Shown here: in pieces, positions 44,403 to 54,335 of the stretch
How positions within the stretch are numbered: the first letter of the stretch is position 1
How the letters are laid out: each line of letters opens with the position of its first letter
Assembly: GCF_004151235.1 (NCBI RefSeq)
Contig: NZ_JUIV01000010.1
Span: 62,001-126,000 of the forward strand
From: Flavobacterium anhuiense
Lineage (GTDB): Bacteria > Bacteroidota > Bacteroidia > Flavobacteriales > Flavobacteriaceae
Reading direction: 5' to 3'
DNA length: 64,000 nucleotides
Made by a program: the position numbers and the translations under genes
The notes under the pieces: generated by a model
What the model saw: only the letters and a program-made list of their open reading frames with translations
Told to the model about the DNA's origin: nothing
Databases searched by the model: none

Positions 44403-47402
44403 ATGAATAGTAAAAATACAAAAAGCGTCCTGCATCAAATGTGGACTGCTAAAGCAGCGGTATTGATGATTTTTATGCTTTTTCTTTCTGTTAGCACTTT
44501 CGCGCAGACGAAAAAACAAATCTCAGGAACCGTTTATGACAATACAGGTACGGTATTGCCGGGAGCTTCTATCATTGAAGTAGGAACAAAAAACGGAACT
44601 ACTACAGATTTTGATGGTAAATTCAGCCTTCAGGTAGCCGTAGGAGGTGCAATCGAAGTTTCGTTTATCGGATCGACAACACAAAAAATTCAAATTACAG
44701 GAAACACTTCAAATCTTGAAGTGCGTCTGCAAAATGATGGCTATACTTTAGCCGAAGTGCAAGTTGTTTCTGTAGGTTACGGAAAAGTAAAAAAATCAGA
44801 TTTAACGGGAGCAATTTCAACTGTTGGAGCAGATGATTTAGTAAAAGGAACTATCGGTTCTACAGAACAGGTTTTACAAGGAAAAGTAGCGGGATTAAAT
44901 ATTATTCGTCCTTCTGGAGATCCTGCAGCGGGTTCTACAATCCGTCTTCGTGGAGGAACTTCCCTAACTGCAAGCAATAGTCCGTTAATCGTTGTGGATG
45001 GAATTGCTGGAGTTGATATTAACGTGGTTCAACCTTCAGATATTAAATCGATTGATGTTCTTAAAGATGCTTCGGCAACGGCAATTTACGGTTCTCGTGG
45101 AGCAAATGGGGTAATCATGATTACCACAAAATCTGGAACAAAAGGGGTTTCTGTTGTATACAACGGACAAACTGGGGTAGGTTATGTAAATGATAACTTA
45201 GATTTATTATCGGCAAATCAATGGAGAGGATATGTTCGTCAGAATCAAATTGCAGATGCCGTAGATTATGGAGCAAATACAAACTGGCAAAAGGCAATAG
45301 AGCAGACTGCAATTTCTCAGTCACATACTTTAAGTATCAACTCTGGAAAAGCGGATAGCGGTTTTAGAACTTCGCTTTCTTATTTAAATAATGAAGGGGT
45401 TATTAAAAAATCTGGTTTAGAAAGATTAAGCGGAAATGTTAGCGCTTATCAATTTCTTGGCGACAACAAAGAAGTGAAATTTGATATGGGATTATTTGCA
45501 AACATTGACAAATGGCACCCAATTGATTACAGAATTTTTGAAAGAGCTTATAATTTAAACCCAACAATTCCAGTTTATGATGCAAATGGAAATTTTAGTT
45601 TGGTAACAGGAAATATCTACGATAATCCAGTTGAGATTTTAACCAACAGAACTTTTGACAACGAAAGACACAGACTTTTAGGTTACTTTAAAACAGATGT
45701 AAAATTCTTGAATGACTTTACTGCTACAGCGAATATTTCGTTAGAACATAATGCTGTAAAAGGAGGCACTTACAAACCATCTTATGCGGTTATGGAAGGA
45801 CAGACTGAAGGTGGTTTTGCTCAAAGAACTTACGCAGAATATACTAATGCACAAGGTGAACTTTATGTAAACTACAGCAAAGTGATAGACAAACATAACA
45901 TTAGTGCTCTAGCCGGTTATTCTTACCTTGAAAATATCTACGAAGGTTTTGGAGCGCAAAGAGGCGGATTTGTAACAGATGCTTTCAGCTATAACAATTT
46001 AGGAGCTGGTTACAATTACCGTTTGAGTGATGTGTATTCATACAAAGGAAAATCAAATTTAGTTTCTTTCTATGCTCGTGCTAACTATGGTTACGATGGC
46101 AAATATTTATTGACAGCAACTGTAAGACGTGACGGATCTAGCCGTTTTGGTGAAAACAATAAATGGGGAACTTTTCCATCTGCTTCTGCTGCGTGGAGAA
46201 TTTCTAATGAAGAATTTATGGAATCTTCAAAAGGATGGTTGGATAATTTAAAACTTAGAGTAGGTTACGGAGTTACAGGAAATCAGGACGGAATTGGTGA
46301 GTACAAATCGCTTTCTATTTTGGGAGTTGGAAACGATAGTTACTACGATCCAGTTACAAAAACTTGGAGTTTGGCTTATTCTCCAAAACAAAATCCGAAT
46401 CCTGACTTGAAATGGGAATCTACAGAACAAGTTAATATTGGTTTCGATTTTGGACTTTTCAACAGAATTACAGGATCTTTCGAATGGTATTCTAAAACAA
46501 CAAAAGATTTATTATATACTTACGAAGTGCCTCAGCCACCGTATTTAGTAGGAACAATGTTGGCAAACGTTGGTGAAATGTCAAACAAAGGGGTAGAATT
46601 AACTTTGAATGCTGACATTATCAGAGGAGATAAATTCAATTGGAATGCTAATTTAACTCTTGGACACAACGTTCAGAAAATCGAAAAGCTTTCTAACCCA
46701 ACTTATAAAACAGATGTTATCTACAGCGGATCTCTTCATGGTTTAGCAGGTATGTCTGGACAATATTCTCAAATTATTGCAGAGGGATATCCTGTTGGAA
46801 CTTTCTGGGGATTCAAAAATGCAGGTTTGGATGCTAATGGAAAAATTCAGTATTACAATGCAGCAGGACAAGTTGTGGATGAAAGTGCTTTGGTTGATGC
46901 AGACAAAACAGATTTAGGTAACATTCAGCCAGATTTGACTTTAGGTATCGGAATGAATTTTACTTATGGAAATTTTGATCTTGGATTTTCTGGATACGGA
47001 ATGTTTGGGCAAAAAGCTTTAAATGCTACAAACATGATGTTAAACGACCCGAACAGATTACCAGCTTTTAATGTGCCAGATTCTTTCTTAAGTAGCGGTA
47101 TTACTTCTGCTCCTAAGTATTCTGATTATTGGATTGAAGACGCATCTTTCTTTAGACTTCAGACTTTGACATTTGGTTATACTTTACCATTGAAATACAA
47201 AAAATCTAAATTTAGAATGTATGTAATGGGAGAAAACTTATTTGTAATTACAGGTTACAAAGGTGTAGATCCAGAGATTGGTTTAAATGCTCAGGATGGT
47301 GTGGATCAAACTGGATTGGCAGCTCCTGGTATCGATAAATACAACAATTATCCTCGACCAACTACAATTTCTGTTGGACTAAATTTTACGCTGAATAACT
47401 AA
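44403..47402 (+). CDS. susC: SusC/RagA-family TonB-linked outer-membrane transporter
   Basis: A 999-residue protein with a long signal peptide (ending STFAQ), an N-terminal carboxypeptidase-D-like regulatory domain (ISGTVYDNTGTVLPGASI), a TonB-box/plug region (about 120-240) with LKDASATAIYGSRGANGVIM, and a large barrel ending in VGLNFTLNN. This is the outer-membrane glycan importer driven by TonB. It is followed 28 bases later by its SusD partner. The imported sugar is unknown; the enzymes downstream suggest an alpha-linked glycan. Confidence 0.95.
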   Translation: MNSKNTKSVLHQMWTAKAAVLMIFMLFLSVSTFAQTKKQISGTVYDNTGTVLPGASIIEVGTKNGTTTDFDGKFSLQVAVGGAIEVSFIGSTTQKIQITGNTSNLEVRLQNDGYTLAEVQVVSVGYGKVKKSDLTGAISTVGADDLVKGTIGSTEQVLQGKVAGLNIIRPSGDPAAGSTIRLRGGTSLTASNSPLIVVDGIAGVDINVVQPSDIKSIDVLKDASATAIYGSRGANGVIMITTKSGTKGVSVVYNGQTGVGYVNDNLDLLSANQWRGYVRQNQIADAVDYGANTNWQKAIEQTAISQSHTLSINSGKADSGFRTSLSYLNNEGVIKKSGLERLSGNVSAYQFLGDNKEVKFDMGLFANIDKWHPIDYRIFERAYNLNPTIPVYDANGNFSLVTGNIYDNPVEILTNRTFDNERHRLLGYFKTDVKFLNDFTATANISLEHNAVKGGTYKPSYAVMEGQTEGGFAQRTYAEYTNAQGELYVNYSKVIDKHNISALAGYSYLENIYEGFGAQRGGFVTDAFSYNNLGAGYNYRLSDVYSYKGKSNLVSFYARANYGYDGKYLLTATVRRDGSSRFGENNKWGTFPSASAAWRISNEEFMESSKGWLDNLKLRVGYGVTGNQDGIGEYKSLSILGVGNDSYYDPVTKTWSLAYSPKQNPNPDLKWESTEQVNIGFDFGLFNRITGSFEWYSKTTKDLLYTYEVPQPPYLVGTMLANVGEMSNKGVELTLNADIIRGDKFNWNANLTLGHNVQKIEKLSNPTYKTDVIYSGSLHGLAGMSGQYSQIIAEGYPVGTFWGFKNAGLDANGKIQYYNAAGQVVDESALVDADKTDLGNIQPDLTLGIGMNFTYGNFDLGFSGYGMFGQKALNATNMMLNDPNRLPAFNVPDSFLSSGITSAPKYSDYWIEDASFFRLQTLTFGYTLPLKYKKSKFRMYVMGENLFVITGYKGVDPEIGLNAQDGVDQTGLAAPGIDKYNNYPRPTTISVGLNFTLNN

Positions 47403-47430
47403 GCGAATTGATAACCATAAAATATTAAAA

Positions 47431-48942
47431 ATGAAAATCAAAATAACAGCAGCCATACTTTTAAGCATGCTTTTTACGGTATCATGTACTGATTTGAACG
47501 AGCAGTTGTATGATCAGGTAGAAGACGGAAATTTTGGAAATACAACCAAAGAAATTGATGCGCTGGTAGGTGGAGCTTATTCTTCGTTAAGAGGATTCTC
47601 CGATGCAATCTCAAATAATTTTCCAACTTGCGAATATGTTTTCTTTTTGAATGAGGTAGTTTCAGACGAAGCTACAATTCCGACAAGAGGTACAAACTGG
47701 TACGACGGAGGGCAATATCAAGAAGCTCAAAAACATACTTGGAAATCAGATAATAGAATGATTCTTTCGGCTTGGCGATATAACTATACTGGAATTGCTA
47801 AAATCAACGCGATTATTTATCAGATCAATAAATCATCTTTGTCAGATAAAGCAAAAACGCCGATTTTTGCCGAATTAAAAGCGCTTAGAGCCTATTACTA
47901 CTACAATCTTTTAGATTTGTTCGGAAATGTGCCAATTGTAACCAATTTTGAAGACACAGATCTTCCGACAAATTCAACAAGAAAACAAGTGTATGATTTC
48001 GTTGAAAAGGAATTAACAGATGCTATTCCGTATTTAAATCCAAATGTGGTGTATTCTAAATTTACTAGAAACGTAGCATACTCTGTTTTAGCTAGATTAT
48101 ATCTTAATTCAGAGGCATTTATAGGTCAGCCACGTTGGCAAGATTGTATCAATATGTGCCAAAAGGTAACAGGATATAGCTTAACGCCAGATTTCTTCGA
48201 TAATTTTGTGACAGAAAACCAGACTTCTCCAGAAATTATTTTTGCTATTCCTTACGATTCAAAAGCAGGAACAGTTGGAAATTATATGAACTCAATGTCT
48301 TGCCACTACAATCAAAAACTTGCAATTTCTGCAATACCAAACAATTATCCTTGGAGTGCAAACGGAATGTGTGCGCAGCCTGGAGTTTACTCAGCTTTTG
48401 CAGATACAGACAAAAGAAAGAAATGTATGCTTGAAGGAGATCAGATCAATCTTGCGACAGGATCTGTAATTATGATGGACAACGGAGAACCATTAACCTA
48501 TACTGAGAATCTAACAAGTTTAGAAGATGCGAAAGAGAATGAAGGAGTTCGTTTGCATAAATACGAAATGAAAGCAGGAGAACAATGGGAACGCGATCAC
48601 GATTTTGTATTAATTCGTTATGCAGAAATCTTAATGATGCAGGCAGAATGTTACGTTCGTTTGGGTTCGCCAGACTTAGCTAGACCATTTGTACAGCAAG
48701 TTGCGTCTCGTGCAGGTGAAGAAGTCCCAGCAACTATTGACTTGGCGTTTATAGATCAAGAATTACTGAAAGAATTCACATTTGAAGGAAGAAGAAGAAC
48801 AGACAATATCCGTTTCGGAACGTTCTTCCAGCCATGGTGGTCAAAAGGTACGACTGAGAAATACAGAGCAATTTTCCCAATTCCGAGTACTGTTTTAACT
48901 ACCAATAAAAATCTAAAACAAAATCCTGGGTATCCAAATTAG
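47431..48942 (+). CDS. susD: SusD/RagB-family outer-membrane lipoprotein
   Basis: A 503-residue lipoprotein with Cys19 in TVSC followed by TDLNE. The SusD helices carry LKALRAYYYYNLLDLFGNVPIV, the characteristic TPR-like stretch, and the C-terminal RRRTDNIRFGTF and FPIPSTVLTTN. SusD forms the lid over the SusC barrel and binds the oligosaccharide outside the cell. It directly follows SusC. A hairpin lies just after its stop. Confidence 0.95.
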   Translation: MKIKITAAILLSMLFTVSCTDLNEQLYDQVEDGNFGNTTKEIDALVGGAYSSLRGFSDAISNNFPTCEYVFFLNEVVSDEATIPTRGTNWYDGGQYQEAQKHTWKSDNRMILSAWRYNYTGIAKINAIIYQINKSSLSDKAKTPIFAELKALRAYYYYNLLDLFGNVPIVTNFEDTDLPTNSTRKQVYDFVEKELTDAIPYLNPNVVYSKFTRNVAYSVLARLYLNSEAFIGQPRWQDCINMCQKVTGYSLTPDFFDNFVTENQTSPEIIFAIPYDSKAGTVGNYMNSMSCHYNQKLAISAIPNNYPWSANGMCAQPGVYSAFADTDKRKKCMLEGDQINLATGSVIMMDNGEPLTYTENLTSLEDAKENEGVRLHKYEMKAGEQWERDHDFVLIRYAEILMMQAECYVRLGSPDLARPFVQQVASRAGEEVPATIDLAFIDQELLKEFTFEGRRRTDNIRFGTFFQPWWSKGTTEKYRAIFPIPSTVLTTNKNLKQNPGYPN

Positions 48943-48951
48943 GTTACTAGA

Positions 48952-49000
48952 ATGTCAGTCTTCCATGTTGGTTAGTCGTGGAAGGCTGACATGTTTTTAA
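48952..49000 (+). terminator. Hairpin after SusD
   Basis: Arms 48952-48965 and 48979-48992 (ATGTCAGTCTTCCA against TGGAAGGCTGACAT, one mismatch) followed by a short T-run. It may reduce transcription into the glycosidase genes. Confidence 0.7.
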
Positions 49001-49040
49001 ACGTTGCATTAAATAGATCGACAGTGCTTAAAATATATTT

Positions 49041-49172
49041 AACACATAGAAACATAGGTTTTTATGTGTAATAAAGAAAAGGAAAGGAACTAGTTTCTAA
49101 CACATAGCTATGTGTATTTATGTGAGTGAAACGCCTTTTTCTAAGTTTCAAAAAGCTATGTTTCTATGTGTT
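49041..49172. repeat. Intergenic inverted repeats (ACACATAG family)
   Basis: Perfect 17-base outer arms (49041-49057 and 49156-49172) enclose a perfect 16-base palindrome ACACATAGCTATGTGT (49100-49115). No ORF lies here. It separates SusC/SusD from the glycosidase genes. Confidence 0.8.
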
Positions 49173-49207
49173 TAAATTATTAAGTATAAATAAAATAGTA
49201 TCTCAAT

Positions 49208-50452
49208 ATGAAAAGATATATCACATCGTTGGTTTTGGGTTTGATAAGCATTGTGATGGTTGCTGGATGCAGTAGCGATGACAAAGGCTCAGATAAACCT
49301 GTAGAACCAGAAAAAACAGCGCCTGTTGCGATTGAGAAAACCAACAGCACCAAGATTTATATGCATTATATGCCGTGGTTTGAAACCAACGAAAGCAGTG
49401 CCGATAAAAAATGGGGATATCATTGGACAATGGCAAACAAAAATCCGAACAACGTAGGAGCAAACGGCCGAAGAGAAATCGCATCGTATTATTATCCGCT
49501 GATTGGACCTTATCACTCAGGCGATAAAAATGTGATTGAAAATCATTTGCTATTGATGAAATATTCAGGAATTGATGGAATTCTGATCGACTGGTATGGA
49601 ACTTACGATGTAAACGATTATAGAATGGTCAAAGAAAATACAGATCAGCTTATTGAAATGCTTGACAAAGTAGGTTTAGAATATGCCATTGTATACGAAG
49701 ATCGATTCTTGACGAATGTTGTCAATGCAGGAAAAGCAATTTCGGTAACCGGTGCAGCAAAAACAGATTTGGCTTATGTAGAAAAGAATTATTTCCCTGA
49801 TGCTAATTATATCAAGATTAATGGGAAACCGCTGTTAATGAATTTTGGACCAATCGTGTTACAGACTCCAGCAGAATGGACAAATGTCTTTAATGCCTTG
49901 ACTACAAAACCGACTTTCCTAACACTTTGGGATCATTCATCGATGGCAGGAGAAAATGCTTCTGGCGAATATGCATGGGTATATAAAGATAACAGCTATT
50001 TGACGAATTTTTATACCAATACAAAACCAAAATTGGGCGAGGCAATGGGAAGTGCTTATCCAGGTTTTAAAGATTTTTATGCTGCTGGCGGAGGTGGAGC
50101 AGCGATTGGTTGGACTATCGAACATAATAACGGAGCGACGCTTGATGAAACGCTTGCTTTAGCTAAAAATGCCAATGTGAATTACCTGCAGCTGATTACT
50201 TGGAATGATTTCGGAGAAGGAACCATGATTGAACCAACAGTTGAATTTGGCTATTCTTTTATCGAAAAAATAAAAACTTTCTCTGGCGTAAAAAACACAG
50301 AAAGCATATTTCCAGACATCAGCAAATTGTATGATTTACGCGTACAGAAAAAAGGAAATGTCGAAATCCAGAAAAAACTCGACCAAGCGTTTAATTATTT
50401 TGTTTCGATGCAGCCAGCAAAAGCAAAACAAGTAATAAGCGAAATAAAATAG
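49208..50452 (+). CDS. GH99-like glycoside hydrolase lipoprotein
   Basis: A 414-residue lipoprotein with lipobox VAGC (Cys21) followed by SSDDKGSD, fitting surface export. The catalytic-type domain matches the GH71/GH99-like family: IYMHYMPWF near the start, HYHW-like WGYHWTM, GIDGILIDWYG, and WNDFGEGTMIEP near the end, which is the position of the acidic residues of GH99 enzymes. True GH99 enzymes cleave alpha-mannosides inside chains, but members of this loose group differ, so substrate is open. The GH97 gene follows 26 bases later. Confidence 0.82.
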   Translation: MKRYITSLVLGLISIVMVAGCSSDDKGSDKPVEPEKTAPVAIEKTNSTKIYMHYMPWFETNESSADKKWGYHWTMANKNPNNVGANGRREIASYYYPLIGPYHSGDKNVIENHLLLMKYSGIDGILIDWYGTYDVNDYRMVKENTDQLIEMLDKVGLEYAIVYEDRFLTNVVNAGKAISVTGAAKTDLAYVEKNYFPDANYIKINGKPLLMNFGPIVLQTPAEWTNVFNALTTKPTFLTLWDHSSMAGENASGEYAWVYKDNSYLTNFYTNTKPKLGEAMGSAYPGFKDFYAAGGGGAAIGWTIEHNNGATLDETLALAKNANVNYLQLITWNDFGEGTMIEPTVEFGYSFIEKIKTFSGVKNTESIFPDISKLYDLRVQKKGNVEIQKKLDQAFNYFVSMQPAKAKQVISEIK

Positions 50453-50477
50453 AGCTGTAATTAATACAATTTAAATA

Positions 50478-52496
50478 ATGAAAAACAGAAAATATAGATA
50501 CTGTCTTGTGGCTTTTGCATCGATGCTGATTATGGCCTGCAGTACTAAAAAAACGTATAAAATCAGTTCTCCGGAAAAAGTCTCTGAATTAATTTTTGAA
50601 TTAACACCTTCTGGACAGCCTCAATATAGTTTTTCTTCTAATGGAAAATCGGTTATTGAACCTTCTTTGATGGGATTTGAATTTCAAGGATTAGCAAAAA
50701 TGACAGATGGTTTCGAAGTCGTTTCGACAGAAGAAAAATCGGCAGATGAAACTTGGGAACAGCCTTGGGGCGAATTCAAAAAAGTAAGAGATCATCATAA
50801 CGAACTGATTGTCCATTTAAAAGAAGCAAAAGGCGAGGAGCGTTTGGTTGATATCATCTTTAGGGTTTTTGATGATGGTGTCGGATTTCGTTATGAATTC
50901 CCAAAACAGCCTCATTTAGGAAAAGTCAAAATCTCTAACGAAGTAACGCAATTTACTTTTAAAGACAATAACGAAGTTTGGTGGATTCCAGTTCATCGCG
51001 AAAACAGTTATTACGAAAGTGAATACCGTAAAACGTTAATGAGTAAAACGGATACGATTAATACGCCAGCCACTTTTGAAACCAAAGACAAATTGTATGT
51101 AGCCATTCACGAAGCTAACTTAACAGATTTTGCTTCAATGACGCTTTTAAAAACTACAGACAAACAATACAAAAGTGATTTAGTGCCGTGGGCAGATGGT
51201 GTAAAAGTATATGCTGAAACGCCTTTTAAAACGCCTTGGAGAACTATTGTTGTTGGAAAAAATCCTGGAGAAGTAGCAACTTCTACGATTATGCTAAATC
51301 TGAACGAGCCTTCAAAAATTGAAGACTTATCTTGGATCACGCCATCAAAATACATCGGAATTTGGTGGGGAATGCATTTAGAAAAATATACTTGGGGACA
51401 AGGTCCAAAACATGGTGCGACAACAAAAAACACAAAAGAGTACATCGATTTTGCTGCGAAAAATGGTTTTGACGGAGTTCTAGTAGAAGGCTGGAATGAA
51501 GGCTGGGACGGCGACTGGACAGCTGACGGCAATACATTTAGTTTTGTAAAAGCCTATCCAGATTTTAATTTGGAAGAAATTACAAAATATGCAGCAATGA
51601 AAAATGTTCGATTAATTGGACATCATGAAACTGCAGGAGCAACCAAAAATTATGAAAACCAATTGGAAGATGCTTTTAAACTGTATCAGAAAATGGGAGT
51701 GAATTCGGTTAAAACGGGTTACGTAAACAAATTTTTAGACAAAAAAGAATGGCATGACAGCCAATACGGAGCGCGTCATTACAGAAAAGTAATAGAAACT
51801 GCGGCTAAATATCATATCATGATTGATAATCACGAACCAATGAAAGGAACTGGTTTGCAACGTACCTATCCAAACTTTATGTCGCAAGAAGGCGGTCGTG
51901 GACAAGAATATAATGCATGGTCTGTAGATGGAGGAAATACACCAGAGCATTTAACAACTTTGCCTTTTACAAGAATGCTTTCTGGACCATTTGATTACAC
52001 GCCAGGTAATTTCAATTTTGATTACAAAACGCCATCTGGAGCAAAAGTGCAAACTACTTTAGCAAATCAATTGGCATTGTATGTGATTATTTTCAGTCCG
52101 CTGCAAATGGCATCCGATTTGCCTGAAAATTATGAAGGAAAGCCAGAATTTCAGTTTGTAAAAGATGTTCCTTGCACTTGGTCGGATACTAAAGTTTTAG
52201 ATTCTAAAATTGGAGAATATACTACAATTGCCCGCAAAGATTGGGATGAGAAAAATTGGTATTTAGGATCAATCACAAACAGAAATGCAAGAGACTTAAA
52301 AGTTGCATTGTCATTTTTAGATAAGAATAAAGAATACGAAGCAGAAATCTACGCTGATGGACCTGGAGCAAATTATAAAACTAATCCATATCCAGTTACA
52401 ATCTCTAAACAAAAAGTAAACAGCAAAACTGTTTTAGATATCAAATTGGCAGCTGGTGGAGGAACAGCAGTAAAATTTTCTCCAATCGAAAAATAA
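50478..52496 (+). CDS. GH97 alpha-glycosidase lipoprotein (SusB-like)
   Basis: A 672-residue protein with lipobox IMAC at Cys21. GH97 features are an N-terminal beta-sandwich of about 270 residues, then a TIM barrel with YIGIWWGMHL, GFDGVLVEGWNEGWDGDW, NHEPMKGTGLQRTYPN, and SQEGGRGQEYN. Glu453 (in NHEP) and Glu471 (in SQEG) sit where inverting SusB-type enzymes carry catalytic acids; retaining GH97 enzymes have a different residue, so an inverting alpha-glucosidase-like activity is likely. It is the last gene of the Sus operon and follows the GH99-like gene. Confidence 0.9.
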   Translation: MKNRKYRYCLVAFASMLIMACSTKKTYKISSPEKVSELIFELTPSGQPQYSFSSNGKSVIEPSLMGFEFQGLAKMTDGFEVVSTEEKSADETWEQPWGEFKKVRDHHNELIVHLKEAKGEERLVDIIFRVFDDGVGFRYEFPKQPHLGKVKISNEVTQFTFKDNNEVWWIPVHRENSYYESEYRKTLMSKTDTINTPATFETKDKLYVAIHEANLTDFASMTLLKTTDKQYKSDLVPWADGVKVYAETPFKTPWRTIVVGKNPGEVATSTIMLNLNEPSKIEDLSWITPSKYIGIWWGMHLEKYTWGQGPKHGATTKNTKEYIDFAAKNGFDGVLVEGWNEGWDGDWTADGNTFSFVKAYPDFNLEEITKYAAMKNVRLIGHHETAGATKNYENQLEDAFKLYQKMGVNSVKTGYVNKFLDKKEWHDSQYGARHYRKVIETAAKYHIMIDNHEPMKGTGLQRTYPNFMSQEGGRGQEYNAWSVDGGNTPEHLTTLPFTRMLSGPFDYTPGNFNFDYKTPSGAKVQTTLANQLALYVIIFSPLQMASDLPENYEGKPEFQFVKDVPCTWSDTKVLDSKIGEYTTIARKDWDEKNWYLGSITNRNARDLKVALSFLDKNKEYEAEIYADGPGANYKTNPYPVTISKQKVNSKTVLDIKLAAGGGTAVKFSPIEK

Positions 52497-52549
52497 ATAT
52501 TAGTTAAGTTTTATTTTGAGTTAAGTTAAGTAAGTTTAAGTTTGGTAAT

Positions 52550-52588
52550 AAACCCGATAGCTGGAGAGTTGTCGGGTTTGTTTTTTTT
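52550..52588 (+). terminator. Terminator of the Sus-type operon
   Basis: Arms AAACCCGA (52550-52557) and TCGGGTTT (52572-52579), with a T-run of eight after a single G. Confidence 0.8.
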
Positions 52589-52663
52589 ATTTGTTTAAAG
52601 TTTAAAGTTTCAGGTTTGAGTAACTTTGAGTATAATTTTACCGCAAAGAGCACTAGGATTTTT

Positions 52664-52756
52664 CGCAAAGTTCGCAAAGCTTTAAAATAAAACCTTTGCG
52701 AACTTTGCGGTTAAAAAAAACTTAGAACCTCAGTATCTTAGTACCTCAGAACCTTA
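52664..52756. repeat. TTCGCAAAG inverted repeat plus CTAAG element abutting a stop codon
   Basis: CGCAAAGTTCGCAAAG (52664-52679) pairs perfectly with 52694-52709. The adjacent CTTAG/CCTCAG periodic element (52721-52756) runs into the stop codon of the minus-strand barrel gene. No ORF lies between. Confidence 0.8.
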
Positions 52757-53665
52757 TTTCGTAACTTTAACATGCTTTCCAAAAGTGTACACTGCAGTTA
52801 TCGTTGGTCCGTTATAGCCCCATTTTAAGAAACCGTTTAATCTATCCTGAATAGTGTCTATTCTAAAGTTTAATCCAGTATAACCTGCGGTAAGACTAAA
52901 GTTTTGGACAACATTGTATAAAACCGCCAAATTGTAGCTTATAATTCGGCCATCTGTATCATTAATTTTTACTGCTAGATAATTTACGTTGGCATATAAA
53001 CCCCAGCGTTTTCCAAGAACAAATTCTCCCCAAATTCCAATATCTGGCAGTGGAGCCGTAAAGTTAAAAGTATCACGATATTCTACACTTTGTGTATTAG
53101 CATTTAATTTTAGGCCTAAATCTGCAAAAAGGACATGCGCCCCAATTAGTAAACCAGCTTGATATTTAGGTTTAGACAGAATGGCGTAGCCATAAGCAAT
53201 TCTAGCAATTTGTACATTAAACGTACCTCGAACGCTTCCGTCTACAGGATAAGTATGGTCTCCGAAATTAATATCTCTTTGTAATGTTTTTGTTGCAGTT
53301 CGGTCTAACACAAAATACTCAAAACCTAGTCGCGATCTTTTGGATATACGCCAATCAAACGTTCCCAAAAAAGATGCAGTTGATTTAGAAAATCCCAAAT
53401 CACTTTCAAGATCAATTTCAGTTCCTATATTTCCGTTATTACCTTCAACTTTAACTTGAGTGTTGTTTACGGGAAAAAAACCGCCAGCAGTAACTTTAAA
53501 ACGTCTATTGTGCCAGGGCAGATCATCTACACTATTATCTTGATAATCATCGGTTTCGGTTTTTACAGTTGTTAAGCCTTCATCATTACTGTTTTGAGCA
53601 AGAGTTTGAGCGTTTAGAGGAATCCAAAGGAGCATCATTACCAAAAAAATAAATAATTGTTTCAT
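52754..53665 (-). CDS. Outer-membrane beta-barrel protein
   Basis: A 303-residue protein with a signal peptide ending at WIPLNAQ. The mature protein opens with a short acidic segment (ETDDYQDNSVDDL) and then alternates amphipathic strands, such as RFKVTAGGFFPVNNTQVKV and GYAILSKPKYQAGLLIGA, typical of an 8-to-12-stranded barrel in the OmpA/porin-like group. No plug, peptidoglycan-binding or enzyme motif is seen. Divergent from the MarR gene; no functional link is clear. Confidence 0.8.
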   Translation of the reverse strand: MKQLFIFLVMMLLWIPLNAQTLAQNSNDEGLTTVKTETDDYQDNSVDDLPWHNRRFKVTAGGFFPVNNTQVKVEGNNGNIGTEIDLESDLGFSKSTASFLGTFDWRISKRSRLGFEYFVLDRTATKTLQRDINFGDHTYPVDGSVRGTFNVQIARIAYGYAILSKPKYQAGLLIGAHVLFADLGLKLNANTQSVEYRDTFNFTAPLPDIGIWGEFVLGKRWGLYANVNYLAVKINDTDGRIISYNLAVLYNVVQNFSLTAGYTGLNFRIDTIQDRLNGFLKWGYNGPTITAVYTFGKHVKVTK

Positions 53666-53805
53666 CAGAATAGTTTTTAAGTTTTTATTAGGTAATATTT
53701 AACATTTAAAGTTAGTAAAAATAATCGTTCATTTTTGATTTTAATGTCGAATTATTTTTATGAAAAATCTGGTTATCAGTAAAATAAGAATTTGTTTGAA
53801 AAATA

Positions 53806-53817
53806 GTTGACATATCA
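53806..53817. promoter_or_regulatory. MarR operator half-palindrome over the marR promoter
   Basis: GTTGACATATCA matches, in reverse orientation, the operator upstream of the MATE gene (54336-54349). It covers the -33 TTG (53807-53809). The likely -7 box TAATTTTG lies 18 bases downstream (53828-53835), and the MarR ATG follows 5 bases later. Confidence 0.7.
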
Positions 53818-53839
53818 CTCTTTTTTGTAATTTTGCGTT

Positions 53840-54316
53840 ATGGAAATTAAACATACCGATAAAGACAGTTTTTCAAATTTTTGGAAAGAAGAAATATCAG
53901 ATAGTTTCTTCTTTCAGATTCATCGTATCAAACGAGCAATTTTTAGACGTGCAAATGCGTTAATGAATGAAGCAGGAATTACATTACAGCTGGAACAATT
54001 GCCATTGCTGATGATTCTGCACCACAAAAGTCTTTCGCAGAGAGAATTGTCAGACAAAACAATGCGCGACAAATCTTCTATTTTAAGAAGCATTTCGGCA
54101 TTAGAAAAAAAGAATCTTGTTGAGGTGGTAAAAGACAAAATGGATAAGCGTAAAAACATTGTGAGTCTTACAGATGAAGGAACTGCATTGGCTAAGAATA
54201 TTCGTTCTCTGATGAAAAGAGCGGAAGAGGAGGTAATGTCCGTTTTCTCTCCAAAAGAAAGAATCGAAGCGCTAAATGCTGTAAGATCGTATGCAGATAA
54301 GCTTGAAACGCTTTAA
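53840..54316 (+). CDS. MarR-family transcriptional regulator
   Basis: A 158-residue protein. The winged-helix core (LEQLPLLMILHHKSLSQREL, then KSSILRSISALEKKNLVEVV) and the wing with DKRKNIVSLTDEG are typical of MarR. The start is 5 bases behind a -7 box, so the mRNA may be leaderless. It probably represses itself and the MATE exporter gene downstream through a shared GTTGA-N4-TCAAC operator. Confidence 0.9.
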   Translation: MEIKHTDKDSFSNFWKEEISDSFFFQIHRIKRAIFRRANALMNEAGITLQLEQLPLLMILHHKSLSQRELSDKTMRDKSSILRSISALEKKNLVEVVKDKMDKRKNIVSLTDEGTALAKNIRSLMKRAEEEVMSVFSPKERIEALNAVRSYADKLETL

Positions 54317-54335
54317 TTTTTTTTGAACTTTAAAA

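Noticed and set aside
51107..51532. 141-residue minus-strand ORF inside the GH97 gene
   Set aside because: Shadow of the GH97 catalytic domain.
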